Assembly: GCA_050330095.1 (NCBI GenBank)
Contig: JBHJOC010000018.1
Coordinates: forward strand, 13,542 to 77,541
Reading direction: 5' to 3'
DNA from: JBCBWG01 sp036804185
GTDB taxonomy: Bacteria; Pseudomonadota; Alphaproteobacteria; Rhizobiales; Hyphomicrobiaceae
Length of the DNA stretch: 64,000 bases
The notes beneath the pieces were generated by a model. It worked only from the letters and a program-made list of their open reading frames with translations. It did no database searches and was not told the DNA's origin. A program made the position numbers and the translations under genes. Shown here piece by piece: positions 7,021 through 16,800 of this stretch. Positions within the stretch are counted from its first letter, which is position 1. The number at the start of each line of letters is the position of its first letter.

Positions 7021-9588
7021 GTGATGCTCGCGATTTTAAGGCTCATGACGCGAGCGCTCGAGCAAGCACTCGCGCTCCCGCCCCGGCTTGCCAGCCTGTT
7101 TCTGGTCAATATCGCTTTCAACCCGCGCCTCGGCGCTCTACGTCACATTGCATCCGCGGCCATGGTCTTCGTGCTTGCGGCCTTCATGCTGGTCTACGTC
7201 TTCGCGCCGATCCGGGGCTTGGTTGGGCTCAGCTATCTTTCCGAGCAGCTCACCTATGATGCAGAGCGTTGGGTCGCGACCGCGATCTATGACGGGCGCG
7301 GGGATTTCGTCGGGACGTTCGATCCGCGTCTCGATTCCGTCGGCGATTTCAATTTCACGGATGAGCCGATCGCACTCGACGGTTACGTCGCCAACCCGGA
7401 TCACAAATCGATCCCGGTTCTGCACGTCCCAGACCACTACTGGAACTGCCTCGTCCATCACGAGGATCGCTACCTGCACACGTGGCGAAATCCGTTTGGC
7501 ATTGACATCGTAGGGGTCCTCAAGATCCCGCTCTCGACCGTTTCACGAACGATCGCCACGGGTCGGCCGAGCCTTGGCGTTGGCGGTTCGACGCTGCCGA
7601 TGCAGTTCGTCCGCGTCATCTATAAGACCCCGCCGAATACGCGTGAGACGCCGTGGGAAAAGCTTGGCCGCAAGTTCCAGGAATGGTGGCTCGCCCCTGT
7701 CATTTACTTCGCGCTAACCGCGAACGGTGATGACCTGCCGCTGAAGCAATGGGCCGCCAACCACCTCTGGCTTGCACAACGCACCGCAGGTGCACCGTTG
7801 CATGGCGTCGAGGTGACGAGCAGGGTCGTCTTCGGCAAGGAGGCGAAGGACCTGACGCGTGCCGAACAATACGTCCTTGCGTCCGCGGTCAACAAGCCGA
7901 TCATCCTGCTGCCGGGCAGCGAACGGTTGAATCAGGTTCGGCTGGACCGCTGGCGCCATATTGCAGAGGTTCGCGCGAAGGCCTGCGCCGTCGCGCTCGT
8001 GAAGGATCCGGAAGAGCTCAAGCGCGTCCTGCTCGAACTCGTGCAGATGGCGGGGGGCCCGCCTGACCCGAAGGTGCGCCCGCGCCTTCAGGCAGCGCTC
8101 GAAACGTTCGCGCCTTCGATGGCGAAACGGGCCGAGGCAAATCCTCGGCTGCGGGCAAACGTTCTGTTGCCGTCGGTTCGCTTCGGCGTGCGGGAGGAAA
8201 TGAAGCAGCTCTATGGTTTCGATTGGCGCGCCCATGTCAGAGGAATCAAGACCACGCTCGATGCCGCAGAAAATCTCGCCTTCGGCGATGCTCTGAAGCG
8301 CCGTCTTCGCGAACTCGACAGGACTTGGTCGCCGCGCCTGAAGCCTGGCTTCACACTGGACCCAACCAAGGCGCGCGCCGACGCGACGATGCCCGATGTC
8401 GTCGTCGTTGCAGCCAACCGCGATGGTCACATCGTTCGCTATTTTGAGAACACAGAGACAGCGCCCTATTTCGGCTCGATCTCGGCCCGAAGCCCGATCA
8501 CGGGGCGGTATGATCCCGCGGCCGAGGGGCGGGCCATCGCGTCGACGGGCAAGATCCTGGCTGCGATCGCGATCGCAAACGAAGGGTCTGACGCGCTTTC
8601 GACCGGCTATCTCGACACCGATGCGCCGCCGCAGGGTCTGGAGACATGCCGGAAGGGGGGCGGACAGAGGCGGCTTCGGACTGCAGAGATCACCTTCGCC
8701 TGCTCGCTTTCTGGCCCACTCGAGAGCCGCAGCGCGCGCTTGGGCCAGCGTCCGTTCGCCAGGCTCGTCGACGCGTTTGGACTGACCCTGCCCGCCGAAC
8801 CTGAGGGGGTAGATCCGACACCCTTGTCGACGGCTTCGGTGCGCGGGCTCCTGACGGCGTCGCCACAGCGTCTTCATGCCATATCCCACACCATTCTCGC
8901 ATCACTTGCCGGACGCGGCGGAGAAGCGGTCACGTTGCCGACACTCGTCGAGGCCTATGATTTCCGTTCCCCAGAGAGCGAGGCCGTGTTCGACACAACG
9001 ACGCGGCTCGAAATCGTGCCGGATCGGCTGATCTCACGATCCCAGCGTGACCGTTTGCGCGCCTTTCTGTCGGCGCCGCTCTGCGCCCGTGCTGGCGCGA
9101 CCAACGTTGGCACCCTGTCGAGCCTCGCAAATTGGTGTGCGGCACGTCGCAGCGACCTCAACCTGCATTTCGCCAAAACGGGCACACGCGTAAACCTCGA
9201 CCCTGATGAGACGGTGGATGTCTGGACGACAGGCGGCCTGCAGTTCTCGAATGGCGCGGCGTACTCCTACGTGGTGCTCGTCGGCACTGGCACGCCGAAC
9301 CGGCCGTTCGGGCGTAGCCTGCACGCCAGTCAGATTGCAGCACCTCTTGTCGATGAACTGCTTCGCGATCTTGCGCGTCACGCGCTCGCGAACCCTGTGC
9401 GACTGGCCGTGGCGATCCCTGCCCGCGAGCAGGTGGGCAGCGCAGCAGGCCTCGTGTCGCATGCAAGCGCGACAAGTTCGGACGCTGCCGCCGAGGCAGG
9501 ACCCGCGAATGAGAATGGCGCACGCAAGCGACCAGCGTCGAGCACGTTCACGGCTGACGAGTTCTTTCGACGTTCCACCGAGCGTTGA
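7021..9588 (+). CDS. Divergent bifunctional penicillin-binding protein (GT51 transglycosylase plus transpeptidase-like)
   Basis: An 855-residue protein with one N-terminal membrane span (about residues 47-66, MVFVLAAFMLVYVFAP). The GT51 peptidoglycan polymerase domain carries HHEDRYL (catalytic Glu148) and GVGGSTLPMQFVR, which differs from the common GGSTITQQLV. The C-terminal transpeptidase-like domain keeps STGK (Ser508-Lys511) and HFAKTGT (Lys719), but the SxN motif looks replaced by SLS in CSLSGPL. Long insertions and the unusual motif environment set it apart from PBP1A/1B/1C. The frame is open from GTG 6964; GTG 7021 is preferred for its GGAAGGGG site. It is followed on the same strand by a large membrane protein. 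Confidence 0.75.
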   Translation: MMLAILRLMTRALEQALALPPRLASLFLVNIAFNPRLGALRHIASAAMVFVLAAFMLVYVFAPIRGLVGLSYLSEQLTYDAERWVATAIYDGRGDFVGTFDPRLDSVGDFNFTDEPIALDGYVANPDHKSIPVLHVPDHYWNCLVHHEDRYLHTWRNPFGIDIVGVLKIPLSTVSRTIATGRPSLGVGGSTLPMQFVRVIYKTPPNTRETPWEKLGRKFQEWWLAPVIYFALTANGDDLPLKQWAANHLWLAQRTAGAPLHGVEVTSRVVFGKEAKDLTRAEQYVLASAVNKPIILLPGSERLNQVRLDRWRHIAEVRAKACAVALVKDPEELKRVLLELVQMAGGPPDPKVRPRLQAALETFAPSMAKRAEANPRLRANVLLPSVRFGVREEMKQLYGFDWRAHVRGIKTTLDAAENLAFGDALKRRLRELDRTWSPRLKPGFTLDPTKARADATMPDVVVVAANRDGHIVRYFENTETAPYFGSISARSPITGRYDPAAEGRAIASTGKILAAIAIANEGSDALSTGYLDTDAPPQGLETCRKGGGQRRLRTAEITFACSLSGPLESRSARLGQRPFARLVDAFGLTLPAEPEGVDPTPLSTASVRGLLTASPQRLHAISHTILASLAGRGGEAVTLPTLVEAYDFRSPESEAVFDTTTRLEIVPDRLISRSQRDRLRAFLSAPLCARAGATNVGTLSSLANWCAARRSDLNLHFAKTGTRVNLDPDETVDVWTTGGLQFSNGAAYSYVVLVGTGTPNRPFGRSLHASQIAAPLVDELLRDLARHALANPVRLAVAIPAREQVGSAAGLVSHASATSSDAAAEAGPANENGARKRPASSTFTADEFFRRSTER

Positions 9589-9835
9589 TGGCAAGCCGGC
9601 GGAGCGTCGCTTGCGCGCCACGCATGACGTTGGATTGACGCCGGAACCGAACCTGAATGACACATGAATGAAGAAAAGATTGAGATAAGAATTTAGATAA
9701 TTGACCGTTCTATAATAGACACGGTTTGGCCCACGATGCGGCCCACTGACGTCACGTTACGCGCTTATCCGACCATGCGAGGTGCTCGGCTCCAGGGCGG
9801 GAGCTGGTGCCGCGGATCAAGGGGGCGTGGTTCAG

Positions 9836-12649
9836 ATGCTGTCGCGGAAGACACCTGATGTCGAAGCTTGGCGCAGTGAGGCTCTGGTGAGCCTTGAGCG
9901 GCTGACGTCGACGGACTGGCAGGAGCCAGAACGGCCACCGGTTGATTGGAAGAAGTTCGTTCTCATCGTCGGTCTTGGCGCGCTGTCATGGGTCGCCACG
10001 TTCATCGGCATGCTGGAGCTGATCGAGGCAAACCTCGGTGCACTTTCGCTCGCAACGAAGTTTGTCATCGGCTTCTCGGTCGCGATGCTGATGATGATGA
10101 TCATCTGGCTGCTCGACCAACTGTTCGCACCGCTGCCCCTGAGCGTGAAGGTCTTCTATGTCGCGGGCTATCTGTTCCTGACGTCAATCTCCGTCGGGTT
10201 CGGCTTCGGCTTCTACTGGAAAGTCTTCGAGAGCCGGTCCGAAGCCTCCCGCTCGGCCCAGGGTGCAGTCACCCAGATCCAGGGTTCACTCGTTGCGGCA
10301 TCGACCCGCCTAGACCAGCTGACGCGGACCCTCGACGACTTGACCGCAGTCTCGGCTGCAAAAGCCATCGAAGAACGCGAACGCGGGACGTCCTGCCCCA
10401 ATTCAAGGCCGGGTGATGGGCCGCGCCGCAAATTGCGCGACGACGATGCAGCGCGCTTTGGTTTCGCGAGCTCGTTCGTCAAAGGACGCAGCGAACAGGT
10501 CAAAACCGACCTGAAGAGCCTCGACAGCGATCTCTTGCGGATCACATCGAGCGATCCATCGACCTTCGGCGCCGACAACACCCGAAACGCGTTCCTCAAG
10601 GACCTGGAACGCAAGCTCGAGCTGAGCGCCGCCCAGTTCAACGCGTTCCGGACCGACCCGCAGCTCCGACAGATCAGGTCCGATCTCGCGACACGCGCAG
10701 ATCAGACGCTGTTCAGCACAGGCCGTGGCGATGCGACGTTTTCATGCCCTGACCCCCAGCTCCAGATCGCACTGCGCGGCGTCGTCTCGGCGATCGACCA
10801 GCTTCCCGATCTCCAAAAGCCGGCGATCGCCACCGTCGAAGGTTCGGAGGCCGTCGTCGAAGCATTCCGCAGGCTTGCTGCAACAGCCTACGGCGCGCTG
10901 TCATTCAACCTGCCGCCATCTGCCGACGATATGCGTGAGTTGCGCAAGCGCGCCGTGCGTCAGGCTGAGAACACGGGCGGACAAGCCGACGTTCCAGCCG
11001 GGATGCAGGGCGGGCTTTCGCAACGCGACTATATCCCGCTAGCGATTGCCGTCTTCGTTGACCTGTGCCTGCTGCTGGTCTCGCTCGGACGTCCCATGAA
11101 TCGCCTTTCGGGCCTCGTGCCAAAGATGCGCAACGCCGAGCGCGGCCCGGTCTATCAGATCCTTTCGAAGTTCTCGGACATTCATCGCGATGCCGAGGTG
11201 CGAGAGAAATTCGAGGTCTTCCGCCACGTCGTCTTCGACTACAACGGCGACTACTACGTTGCCGTACCGCTGGACGCGCCCACCGGGGAGCCGTCAGCTG
11301 TGCGATTGTCTCTGCAGCAGGAGGCGCATTTGCTCGCCAACCTGTTTGCGAGCTTCGAGAAAGAAAAGATCTTCTCGCGCGTGATCAATCCCCTGCTCGG
11401 CACGCGGACGATCCAGGCGAAGTTGCGCCGCCAGGGCAGCAAGTTTGCGCGCGCCCAGGCTTTCCGCGTCTACCGCTTCCGTGACGGCGCTTGGTCAGAG
11501 ATCATTCTCGGCGCCGTGATGGGGGCTGCGAAACGCGCTGAGGCCGAGCGCCTTCGTCGGCAGCTGATGGAGGGTCCACGCCTCGAAACACCGCTCGCGA
11601 CGGGCCCGACTTTCGCGCCCGATCTGCCAGATACCGCCGCGTCACCGGTAGCGATGGCAGTGGGCGGGGGCCTGTCGATGTCCGCCGGGGACGGCGACAG
11701 TGAAGCAGCAACCAACCGCAGCGCCGGACGCCGCGCACGTCGTGCGGCGCGCCAGCCGCGGTGCTTTGCCACTGAGCACGGAGGTCTTGCCAAGCCAGAC
11801 GCTGATCTGGTCGGAAAGTTTGGCCCGCATGCGCACAGTGCGGCGCGTGACATGGCGTTTGATGACCGCCACGACGGCTTTTCGTCCGAGGATCATGTCG
11901 GGCGCCAAGACGAAGAACCCGACGCCGGCGAGGAAGCTTCCGGCCGGTTCCAACGCAAGTCGTCGCGCAGCGAAAGCTTGCCCGAGCGCATACGCCGCAT
12001 TCAGAGCCTGCGGCCAACGAGCGGGCCGACGGAACCTGAAGCCGACGTCGAAGTGCGTGCGGTTCCCGCAACTGGACGCGCCCGGTCGGAAACGGACGAC
12101 GGCGAGATCGATCCGCTGGACAACATCATCGACATTGCATCTCTCAGGCGAACACACTTCCAGGTCATCGAGGGTGAGCCGAGGACACCGGACCGGCCAG
12201 ACGCACCGCTAGCCGCGCGTGACGCCACCCCAAACACGCCCGCTGAGACACCTCACGTCACTGTTCGCTTTACCGAACGCAGCGCCGACTTCATTATGCC
12301 AGCATCGGCAGCCCAAACGCCCGGGATGGTGTTCGAAAGGGCCCGCGCGTTGGAGACGCTTCAGCTGAACCCGTCGCGCATGCCTGCTGAGACCGACGAT
12401 CAGTCGCGGTTGATTGATGCAAACGGGACGGTCAGCAAGCCACCTGCGGCTTCGCCACCAACACCCCCGCCGCTGCCGACAGCACGGCAGCTCCAGTCCG
12501 ACGCGACCGGTCAAGAACCAACCCGACCAGAAGCCGGTCCCCCGGATCGTCATATGGCACCGACCTGCGCGCCACTCTCTGACGAAGACCTCGATGCGCT
12601 GGCAACGCGCTTCGCGCCGCGTCGGCCGAGGCCCGACCACGAGGCCTGA
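9836..12649 (+). CDS. Large multi-spanning membrane protein of unknown function
   Basis: 937 residues, no family recognised. It has a short cytoplasmic start, three hydrophobic spans (about residues 41-61, 74-95 and 104-129), then a long polar, heptad-like region rich in Q, R, L and D (about 130-390), and a fourth span around 398-418 (AIAVFVDLCLLLVSL). The next 160 residues look folded and basic (for example VYQILSKF and GSKFARAQAFRVYRF). From about 580 the protein is low-complexity and rich in P, T, R and E. ATG 9836 follows AAGGGGG. An A+T-rich stretch containing TATAAT lies at about 9709-9714. Its position after a peptidoglycan polymerase suggests an envelope role. See the findings for a codon-bias shift inside 11700-11960. 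Confidence 0.75.
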   Translation: MLSRKTPDVEAWRSEALVSLERLTSTDWQEPERPPVDWKKFVLIVGLGALSWVATFIGMLELIEANLGALSLATKFVIGFSVAMLMMMIIWLLDQLFAPLPLSVKVFYVAGYLFLTSISVGFGFGFYWKVFESRSEASRSAQGAVTQIQGSLVAASTRLDQLTRTLDDLTAVSAAKAIEERERGTSCPNSRPGDGPRRKLRDDDAARFGFASSFVKGRSEQVKTDLKSLDSDLLRITSSDPSTFGADNTRNAFLKDLERKLELSAAQFNAFRTDPQLRQIRSDLATRADQTLFSTGRGDATFSCPDPQLQIALRGVVSAIDQLPDLQKPAIATVEGSEAVVEAFRRLAATAYGALSFNLPPSADDMRELRKRAVRQAENTGGQADVPAGMQGGLSQRDYIPLAIAVFVDLCLLLVSLGRPMNRLSGLVPKMRNAERGPVYQILSKFSDIHRDAEVREKFEVFRHVVFDYNGDYYVAVPLDAPTGEPSAVRLSLQQEAHLLANLFASFEKEKIFSRVINPLLGTRTIQAKLRRQGSKFARAQAFRVYRFRDGAWSEIILGAVMGAAKRAEAERLRRQLMEGPRLETPLATGPTFAPDLPDTAASPVAMAVGGGLSMSAGDGDSEAATNRSAGRRARRAARQPRCFATEHGGLAKPDADLVGKFGPHAHSAARDMAFDDRHDGFSSEDHVGRQDEEPDAGEEASGRFQRKSSRSESLPERIRRIQSLRPTSGPTEPEADVEVRAVPATGRARSETDDGEIDPLDNIIDIASLRRTHFQVIEGEPRTPDRPDAPLAARDATPNTPAETPHVTVRFTERSADFIMPASAAQTPGMVFERARALETLQLNPSRMPAETDDQSRLIDANGTVSKPPAASPPTPPPLPTARQLQSDATGQEPTRPEAGPPDRHMAPTCAPLSDEDLDALATRFAPRRPRPDHEA

Positions 12650-12838
12650 GGAACGGGTGCCGCGATCCGAACAATGTCCATATTGGAACGCGGCTCAAGG
12701 CTTATTTAACTGTCATGCGCCTACTCTCGGTTCTGTAAACACCGGCCGGACTGAACGGGCTTCCCATTGCACCATCCAAACGGTTGTGCGTGAAGACCCG
12801 CTGCAGAAATCACCGGCCGCGCAAGGAAAGACCCACCG

Positions 12839-13363
12839 ATGCGCTCATCTGCCGAGAATGATGTGAAGATTGTTCGGCGTGAAGAAAAGCAAGCCAGATT
12901 GATCTCACTGCTCGGCGAGGCGATGGCTAAAGCTGTAGCCTCGCGGGACAGCACCGCAGTCAAAATCAGCGTCATCGCACGTTCAGCTGAGAGCCCCGTC
13001 ATAACGGCACTTCTGCACTGCCTGACGGAAACCAGTGATACCCCGTTCGAAACTCGTGTGATTCTCGCAAAAGTCTGTTCGACGTCCGACAGTGAACCGC
13101 TGGCGCGACTGGCGAGGGTGCGTCGCGTCGGCGGCCGCTCGATCGATGATGCCCATGAGCAGCTCGTCGTCGACACCAAGGTTGCATGGTACGGCGACTC
13201 CATGCGTCGCGACCCAATCAAGCTCGACGCCTATGAGCGCATCATTTCGAGCGACGACAAGGCGATTGCCTGGGCAGAACGCACGTTCGAGCTGATCTGG
13301 CAGCGCTGCACAGCGAGCGAGGACACGAACGCTGCCAGCGCTGCAAGCGCCACTCAAAACTGA
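12839..13363 (+). CDS. Hypothetical protein
   Basis: 174 residues from ATG 12839, no family recognised. It is charged, without membrane spans or signal peptide, with helical stretches (about residues 13-36) and a Trp-containing C-terminal part (AIAWAERTFELIWQRC) before an Ala/Ser/Asn tail. Codon usage matches the neighbouring genes and the frame is clean, so I take it as real. It follows the large membrane protein by 189 bp on the same strand, and a repeat A copy begins 17 bp after its stop. Confidence 0.6.
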   Translation: MRSSAENDVKIVRREEKQARLISLLGEAMAKAVASRDSTAVKISVIARSAESPVITALLHCLTETSDTPFETRVILAKVCSTSDSEPLARLARVRRVGGRSIDDAHEQLVVDTKVAWYGDSMRRDPIKLDAYERIISSDDKAIAWAERTFELIWQRCTASEDTNAASAASATQN

Positions 13364-13379
13364 CTGAAGCCGGGGCTAG

Positions 13380-13543
13380 TCCCGCCGATCAGAAGTCCCT
13401 GCACCATCGGCACCACCCGCCTTCCAGGGACCTCTGATCGAAAAGCGGTACGAGATCCAATAGGCTGCTCGTACCCTTGTTTCCGTCGTTCGGTTCGGCG
13501 TTTGACGAGGGTGACCGACGACTCTGCAAGCCGGGCGCCAGTC
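13380..13543 (+). repeat. Interspersed repeat A, copy 3
   Basis: Full-length forward copy. Arms GATCAGAAGTCCCTG (13387-13401) and CAGGGACCTCTGATC (about 13425-13439) form the first hairpin. GGTACGAG and CTCGTACC form the second. TTTCCGTCGTTCGG with CCGACGACTCTGCAAG forms a weaker third. It starts with CCCGCC, 17 bp after the stop of the preceding gene. Confidence 0.85.
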
Positions 13544-13804
13544 TTTCGGCCTCAGCCAGGGCGCGTCCCTGATACTCCCTCCCCCCTACCTTTGCGCCCC
13601 GTCTGAGCCCCGCGCGCTCCGACGGGCCATGGGCAGTCGCCAAGGCGGGTGCGGAAAACGGCGGTAGTGCCGTGAAATCTCGGCAAACCGCGGAGAACAT
13701 CCGGAAAGTTCAGCCTCGCGACGACTGGATATGCCACAATCCGGGAGTTCAATAACGGCATGCGCAGTGATCCCCTGCTGCGCTCCGTTTCACGAGGTCT
13801 CCCG
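13544..13804. other. Spacer upstream of the alpha-2-macroglobulin gene
   Basis: No reading frame with gene-like composition. It contains a pyrimidine-rich patch (about 13570-13600) and, near 13715-13755, a somewhat A+T-richer stretch that probably holds the promoter of the macroglobulin gene. No recognisable operator. Confidence 0.35.
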
Positions 13805-16800
13805 ATGTCGACCCCCAGTGTTCCAGACGACAGCCGTTCGAAAAGGTCTCGCAAGCATTCCGGGGCGATTGCCAGCCTGATGGCGGCGGTCACCATGAGC
13901 ACGGCGCTGGTACTCATCGATGCGGCGCGCGCGCCTTTGGCTTTCGCCGAGCCGTTGACCTTTACCCACGATGAAAGCGCCCGCGCAGCCGACAGTTACG
14001 CCGCGTGGCTTGCGAAAAACTGGCAGGCCGCCAGAGGGACCGAACGCGAGCATCGCCGTGCTGGGGACCGACTTCTGGCAGAGGGTCGGGACCTGCCCGC
14101 CGCCTCGCGCGCCTACGCGAATGCCCTGACCGCCGACCCGACCTCGTCCGCTGCTTGGCTCGGGCTCGCGCGGTCGCTGCTTGCCACGCCGGAACAGCAA
14201 CTTGGCAGCACGTCACTCTACACGACTGCCGTCAATGCTGGCGGCGCGGCATACCGTGCCTATCAACTCGCCAAGGACCCGAAAGCGAAAGCTGAGAGCC
14301 TCGCTGTCCTGGCCGACGCACTGGAACGACGCTCCTATTGGCGGCCGGCGATCGATGCCCTGAAAATTGCCGTCGATCTCGGCGCCGACGGACCGATCCG
14401 CGACCGCTACGAGGCGTTGCGGGCTGAACATGGCTTCAGGATCGCTGACTACGCCGTCGACAATGCGAGCACGACGCCGCGGGTTTGCGTGACGTTCACG
14501 GAGACCCTGCCAGACGACGCGGATCGCCTCGCAAAGTTCGTCGCCCTCAATGATCGCGATCCCGATCGTATCAGCCTCGAAGATCAGCAGCTCTGCGTCG
14601 AGGGCTTGAACTTCGGGGAAACTTACAAGCTGCGACTGCGCGAGGGGCTGCCTTCGACGATCGGTGAAGCGCTGACGAAGACCGCAGACCTCGCGATCTT
14701 CGTCCCAGACCGGCCGTCATCTGTCCGTTTCCCCGGGCGCACTTACGTCCTGCCACGCTCCGGCCAAAGCGGTATTCCGATCACGACGGTCAACACGAGC
14801 CGCGTCAAGGTCGAGATCTTTCGGATTGGCGACCGCTCGCTTGCCCGTGAGGTCGCTGACGGCACGCTCAGCCGCCAGCTGAATTCATGGGAGCGGGACG
14901 ATTTCGCAAGCCGCCTCGGTGCCAAGGTATGGTCTGGCACGCTCGAGACCAAGGACACGCGCAACGCCGACGTTGTCACCGCCGTCCCAATCGGGAGCGC
15001 CGTTCCCACACCTGAGCCAGGCGCCTACGCGCTCATCGCCCATGCCGATGGGCCCCTGCAGAACGATGACCAACCCGCAACTCAATGGTTCATCGTCTCA
15101 GATCTCGGTCTCACGACGATCACCGCCGAAGATGGGTTGCACGTATTCGTGCGCTCGCTCGAACAGGCACGCCCCGTCGCCGGCACCAAAGTGCGATTGC
15201 TCGCGCGGAACAACGAAGAACTGGCCGTTGCTGCCACCGATGCGCAGGGTCGGGCAGTGCTGCCGGCGGGAGCTGCCCGCGGTGAAGGGGCGATGGCGCC
15301 AGCCGTGCTCGTCGCTGAAACCGAGGCCGGTGACTACGCCTTCCTCGACCTTACGCAAGCATCCTTCGACCTGACGGACAGGGGCGTCAAAGGCCGCACC
15401 GCGCCGGGACCGGTCGACGCCTTCCTCTACAGCGAGCGCGGCGTGTATCGCGGGGGTGAGACCGTCAACGTGACCGCCCTCATCCGCAATCGCGACGGCG
15501 CAGCCGCGACGCTGCCGGCGACGATGATCGTCATGCGTCCCGATGGCGTCACACACCTCGAACAGCAGGTGCAGGACCAGGCGCAGGGCGGGCGGACGCT
15601 TGCTGTGGCGCTGCCTGATGGCGCGATGACCGGCACGTGGCGCGTGCGCGTGCACCTCGACGCGAAAGCCCCCGCCCTTGCGGAATTGGCACTCCTCGTC
15701 GAAGACTATCTCCCAGAGCGTCTCGAACTGACGCTCACCAGTCCGGCGCAGCCGATCACGCCAGGCGAAGCTGCCAAAATCGAGGTCGCAGGCCGCTTCC
15801 TCTACGGGCCGCCAGCCTCAGGCCTCGCCATTGAAGGCGATGTCCTGGTCAAGCCCGCGGGCGCCGATCCCACGTTCCCGGGCTTTCGCTTCGGCCGCGC
15901 GGACGTGCTGATTACACCGGCCCGAAGCGAGATCGCGAGCGGCCAGGCGACTGATGATGCGGGTGCAGCCAGCGTCGCCGTTGGCCTGCCACCCATTCCG
16001 GAGACATTGCGCCCGCTCGAAGCGGAAATTCGGCTCCGCCTCGTCGAGCCGAGCGGCCGCGCGATCGAGCGCAAATTAGTTAGACCGATCGCCACGCTGG
16101 CGCCCCGCATCGGCGTGAAACCGCTGTTCAGCAACGACCGGATCGGCGATGGCGATACCGCGCGGTTCGAGATCATCGCAGTGGAGGGCGCGGACGCGAT
16201 AACCGATCGCGCTGGCGTTCCCTGGCGGCTCCTGCGCCTCGAGCGGACTTGGCAGTGGTACCGTCGTGATGGCGGCTGGATGTACGACACCGCGGTCAGG
16301 ACCTCACAAGTCGCCGACGGCAGCATCGACGTCGCCTCCGTTTCCCCGGGTCGCATCGAGGTTCCAACCCAATGGGGCCGGTACCGCCTGGAGGTTGGGG
16401 ACGCAGCGTCACTGACGACGGTCGAATTCGAGGCCGGTTGGTACGGCAGCAGCGACGCAGACAGCCCCGAGGTGCTCGACGTTGCCGCAGCCAAAGAGCG
16501 CTACGCGGCTGGCGAGATGGCACAGATCAACGTGACGACCCGCAGCGGTGGCTTTGCAACCGTCGCGGTCCTCGGCTCACAGGTGCACGATGTGAAGACC
16601 GTTGAGCTCCCATCGGGGCGTTCGACGATCGACGTCCCCGTCTCGGCCGAGTGGGGCCCAGGAGCCTATGCGATGGTGATGCTTCACCGCCCGATGGACG
16701 TGCGCCAGAAGCGCATGCCGAGTCGCGCGCTCGGCGTGGCCTGGATCGGTCGTGACGTGTCCGAGCAACTCATCGAGGTCAAACTCGACGCGCCAGAACG

